This document shows positions 62,847 to 64,000 of a stretch of 64,000 nucleotides of DNA, in pieces. Position 1 is the first letter of the stretch, and the number at the start of each line of letters is the position of its first letter. The stretch is taken from NCBI RefSeq assembly GCF_002979755.1, contig NZ_PCPP01000001.1, positions 1,148,665 through 1,212,664 of the forward strand. Direction: 5' to 3'. The notes below the pieces were generated by a model, which did no database searches, was not told where the DNA came from, and saw only the letters and a list, made by a program, of their open reading frames with translations. This DNA is from Chryseobacterium culicis. Its GTDB lineage: Bacteria > Bacteroidota > Bacteroidia > Flavobacteriales > Weeksellaceae. Made by a program: the position numbers and the translations under genes.

Positions 62847-63281
62847 TCAATTGTTGGTTATATTTCCTAAAAGCTTTTGGGTTTCATTTTTACTACAAAA
62901 AGTAATATCAATGCTTCTTTTTAATAGCTTACCTGAAGAATTTGAAAAAAGAATTATTAAAAATTTTCTAAAGATTCGCTCCTTTATTTCTATCCTTTCA
63001 ATTTTTTTTTGAGGCATTTCAAAGACCGGCGTTTTATTTCTACCGGAAAGCCATTGATAGTTTTTAATGGAAACTACCTGTCCGGAATTCTCATATTCGA
63101 ATATAAACCGGTTCTTTAAGATCCCGTATCCTAATACAAGTAAAGCCATTCAGAAAAATATCCCTGAAAATAACTGATACCCAAAGTACCCAAGAATAAT
63201 AATGATCAAAAAAAGCAAGGTAAGTACAACTAACTGAAAAGTCATATAATTGCTTACTTTTCTTTTATTATTTATTTTCAT
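62847..63281 (-). pseudogene. small two-helix membrane protein with an in-frame TGA
   Basis: Reading on the minus strand from ATG 63281, the frame gives a hydrophobic helix (LVVLTLLFLIIIILGYFGYQ) and 43 residues ending SGIFF. Codon 44 (63152-63150) is TGA, and the same frame then continues MALLVLGYGILKNRF, a second helix, and an about 85-residue basic cytoplasmic part (EYENSGQVVSIKNYQWLSGR). The lesion is most simply TGG to TGA, giving FFWMALLV in the ancestor. A 100-residue product could still start at the ATG right after the stop. I do not recognise the family. Confidence 0.72.
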
Positions 63282-63390
63282 TACCCTCCAATTTATAGAA
63301 ATTGTTTATTCTTATTGATTTTCTATACACTCTTGAATTCAAATGGCGGAATATTACTATTCCGCTCATTCAAAAATGTAATTAAAAATC

Positions 63391-64000
63391 TTAATTCTTA
63401 TAAAAACTATATCCTGTAGACTGTACTCCCCAGTTCTGTAAAAAAGCAGTATCTGTAATAGTAGCACGGGAAGATAAATTCTCTATTCCATATAACAGCT
63501 CTACTTTATATTCAGCATTCGGATCAATACTAATCCCCGTTCCGTCACCTACGCTATAGTTGGCATAAAAGAAGTATCTGAAATTGGCATTAGTAACAGG
63601 GCCATTAGGATAAGGATTACCTGAGCTGTCATTAGCTGCTGCAGCACCAAAATAGGGTGAAATTTGCGAGGTCTGCATGACTACCGTTACTGTATTTTGT
63701 TCTGTCCAATCATTAACACCAGGACCCGTTTTTTTATAAAGTCTTGCATAGGCTCTGCTATTGAAAAATACAGGAAGTTGAATTCTACCTGTTCCTCCCT
63801 CTATAGAGGTTTGAGAAAATGGGCCTAAATCAGCATAATTCATCTCAAACCATAATCCCCAGGATACGGTACCTCTTCGTATAGAACTTTGTGGAAATTT
63901 CAATGTAATCGCAGAATTGGGAACTACCCAGCAATTATCAGCTGCTATCTGATTAAACCCGCCATTTTGTACTGTATTTCTTATGGAGTTTAAATCTACA
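63391..64000 (-). CDS. partial gene running off the window edge, probable surface or secreted protein
   Basis: The frame is open from the right edge of the window to the stop at 63391. The visible 203 codons are only the C-terminal part; a TTG at 63903 is internal, since the frame continues upstream with AADNCWVVPNSAITLKFPQS. The sequence is rich in Asn, Gly, Tyr and Thr with short strands (YARLYKKTGPGVNDW, YKVELLYGIENLSSRATITD), typical of extracellular beta proteins. No T9SS sorting domain is seen at the end. I do not recognise the family. Confidence 0.7.
   Translation of the reverse strand, partial: VDLNSIRNTVQNGGFNQIAADNCWVVPNSAITLKFPQSSIRRGTVSWGLWFEMNYADLGPFSQTSIEGGTGRIQLPVFFNSRAYARLYKKTGPGVNDWTEQNTVTVVMQTSQISPYFGAAAANDSSGNPYPNGPVTNANFRYFFYANYSVGDGTGISIDPNAEYKVELLYGIENLSSRATITDTAFLQNWGVQSTGYSFYKN

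Overview
The window looks like chromosome from a low-GC Bacteroidota of the Flavobacteriia, most like Chryseobacterium or a close Weeksellaceae relative. I judge this from protein content and signals, not from a database search. The evidence is type IX secretion sorting domains (type A and gliding-type B), a tiny histone H1-like gene, GEVED/fibronectin secreted proteins, and promoter boxes of the form TAnnTTTG (often TATATTTGC) ahead of many genes. I see no rRNA, tRNA, CRISPR array or complete insertion sequence.

Layout. 1-13.2 kb: housekeeping and stress genes (M28 peptidase, histone H1-like protein, MocR/GNAT pair, AraC plus a broken MFS pump, DUF488, MarR-Usp operon, Crp/Fnr, HxlR-azoreductase pair, RidA, a frameshifted M20 amidohydrolase). 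13.6-19.2 kb: a four-gene operon with a [3Fe-4S]-type GMC dehydrogenase and its small subunit, a VioB/RebD-like ferritin-like protein and an unrecognised 508-residue protein. 19.5-22.3 kb: a membrane AraC regulator and a serine hydrolase. 22.4-25.0 kb: two paralogous TetR genes and four non-coding transcription units. Each unit has its own palindromic operator, TATATTTG-type promoter and intrinsic terminator; this is the most unusual part of the window. 25.1-28.7 kb: the oxidative pentose-phosphate operon gnd-zwf-pgl. 29-45 kb: regulators and a secretion-rich region with five large secreted or signal-peptide proteins and a triple terminator array. 45.2-53.2 kb: an alcohol dehydrogenase with AraC regulator, an SDR/DoxX/SnoaL/DUF1097 gene group under another AraC regulator, and an autoregulated-looking TetR-SDR pair with two matching operators. 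53.4-58 kb: epoxide-hydrolase-like enzyme, Ohr, small membrane protein, outer-membrane barrel. 58.3-64 kb: a more AT-rich accessory end with an orphan UPF1-like helicase, small secreted protein, an HTH gene pair, a membrane protein with a nonsense codon and a gene cut by the window edge.

Three genes are broken by small lesions: an in-frame TAG in the MFS transporter, a one-base slip in an A6 tract in the M20 enzyme, and an in-frame TGA in a small membrane protein. Many gene pairs follow the plan 'regulator next to or divergent from its target' (HxlR/azoR, MarR/Usp, AraC/MFS, TetR/SDR, AraC/ADH), often with visible palindromes over the promoter.
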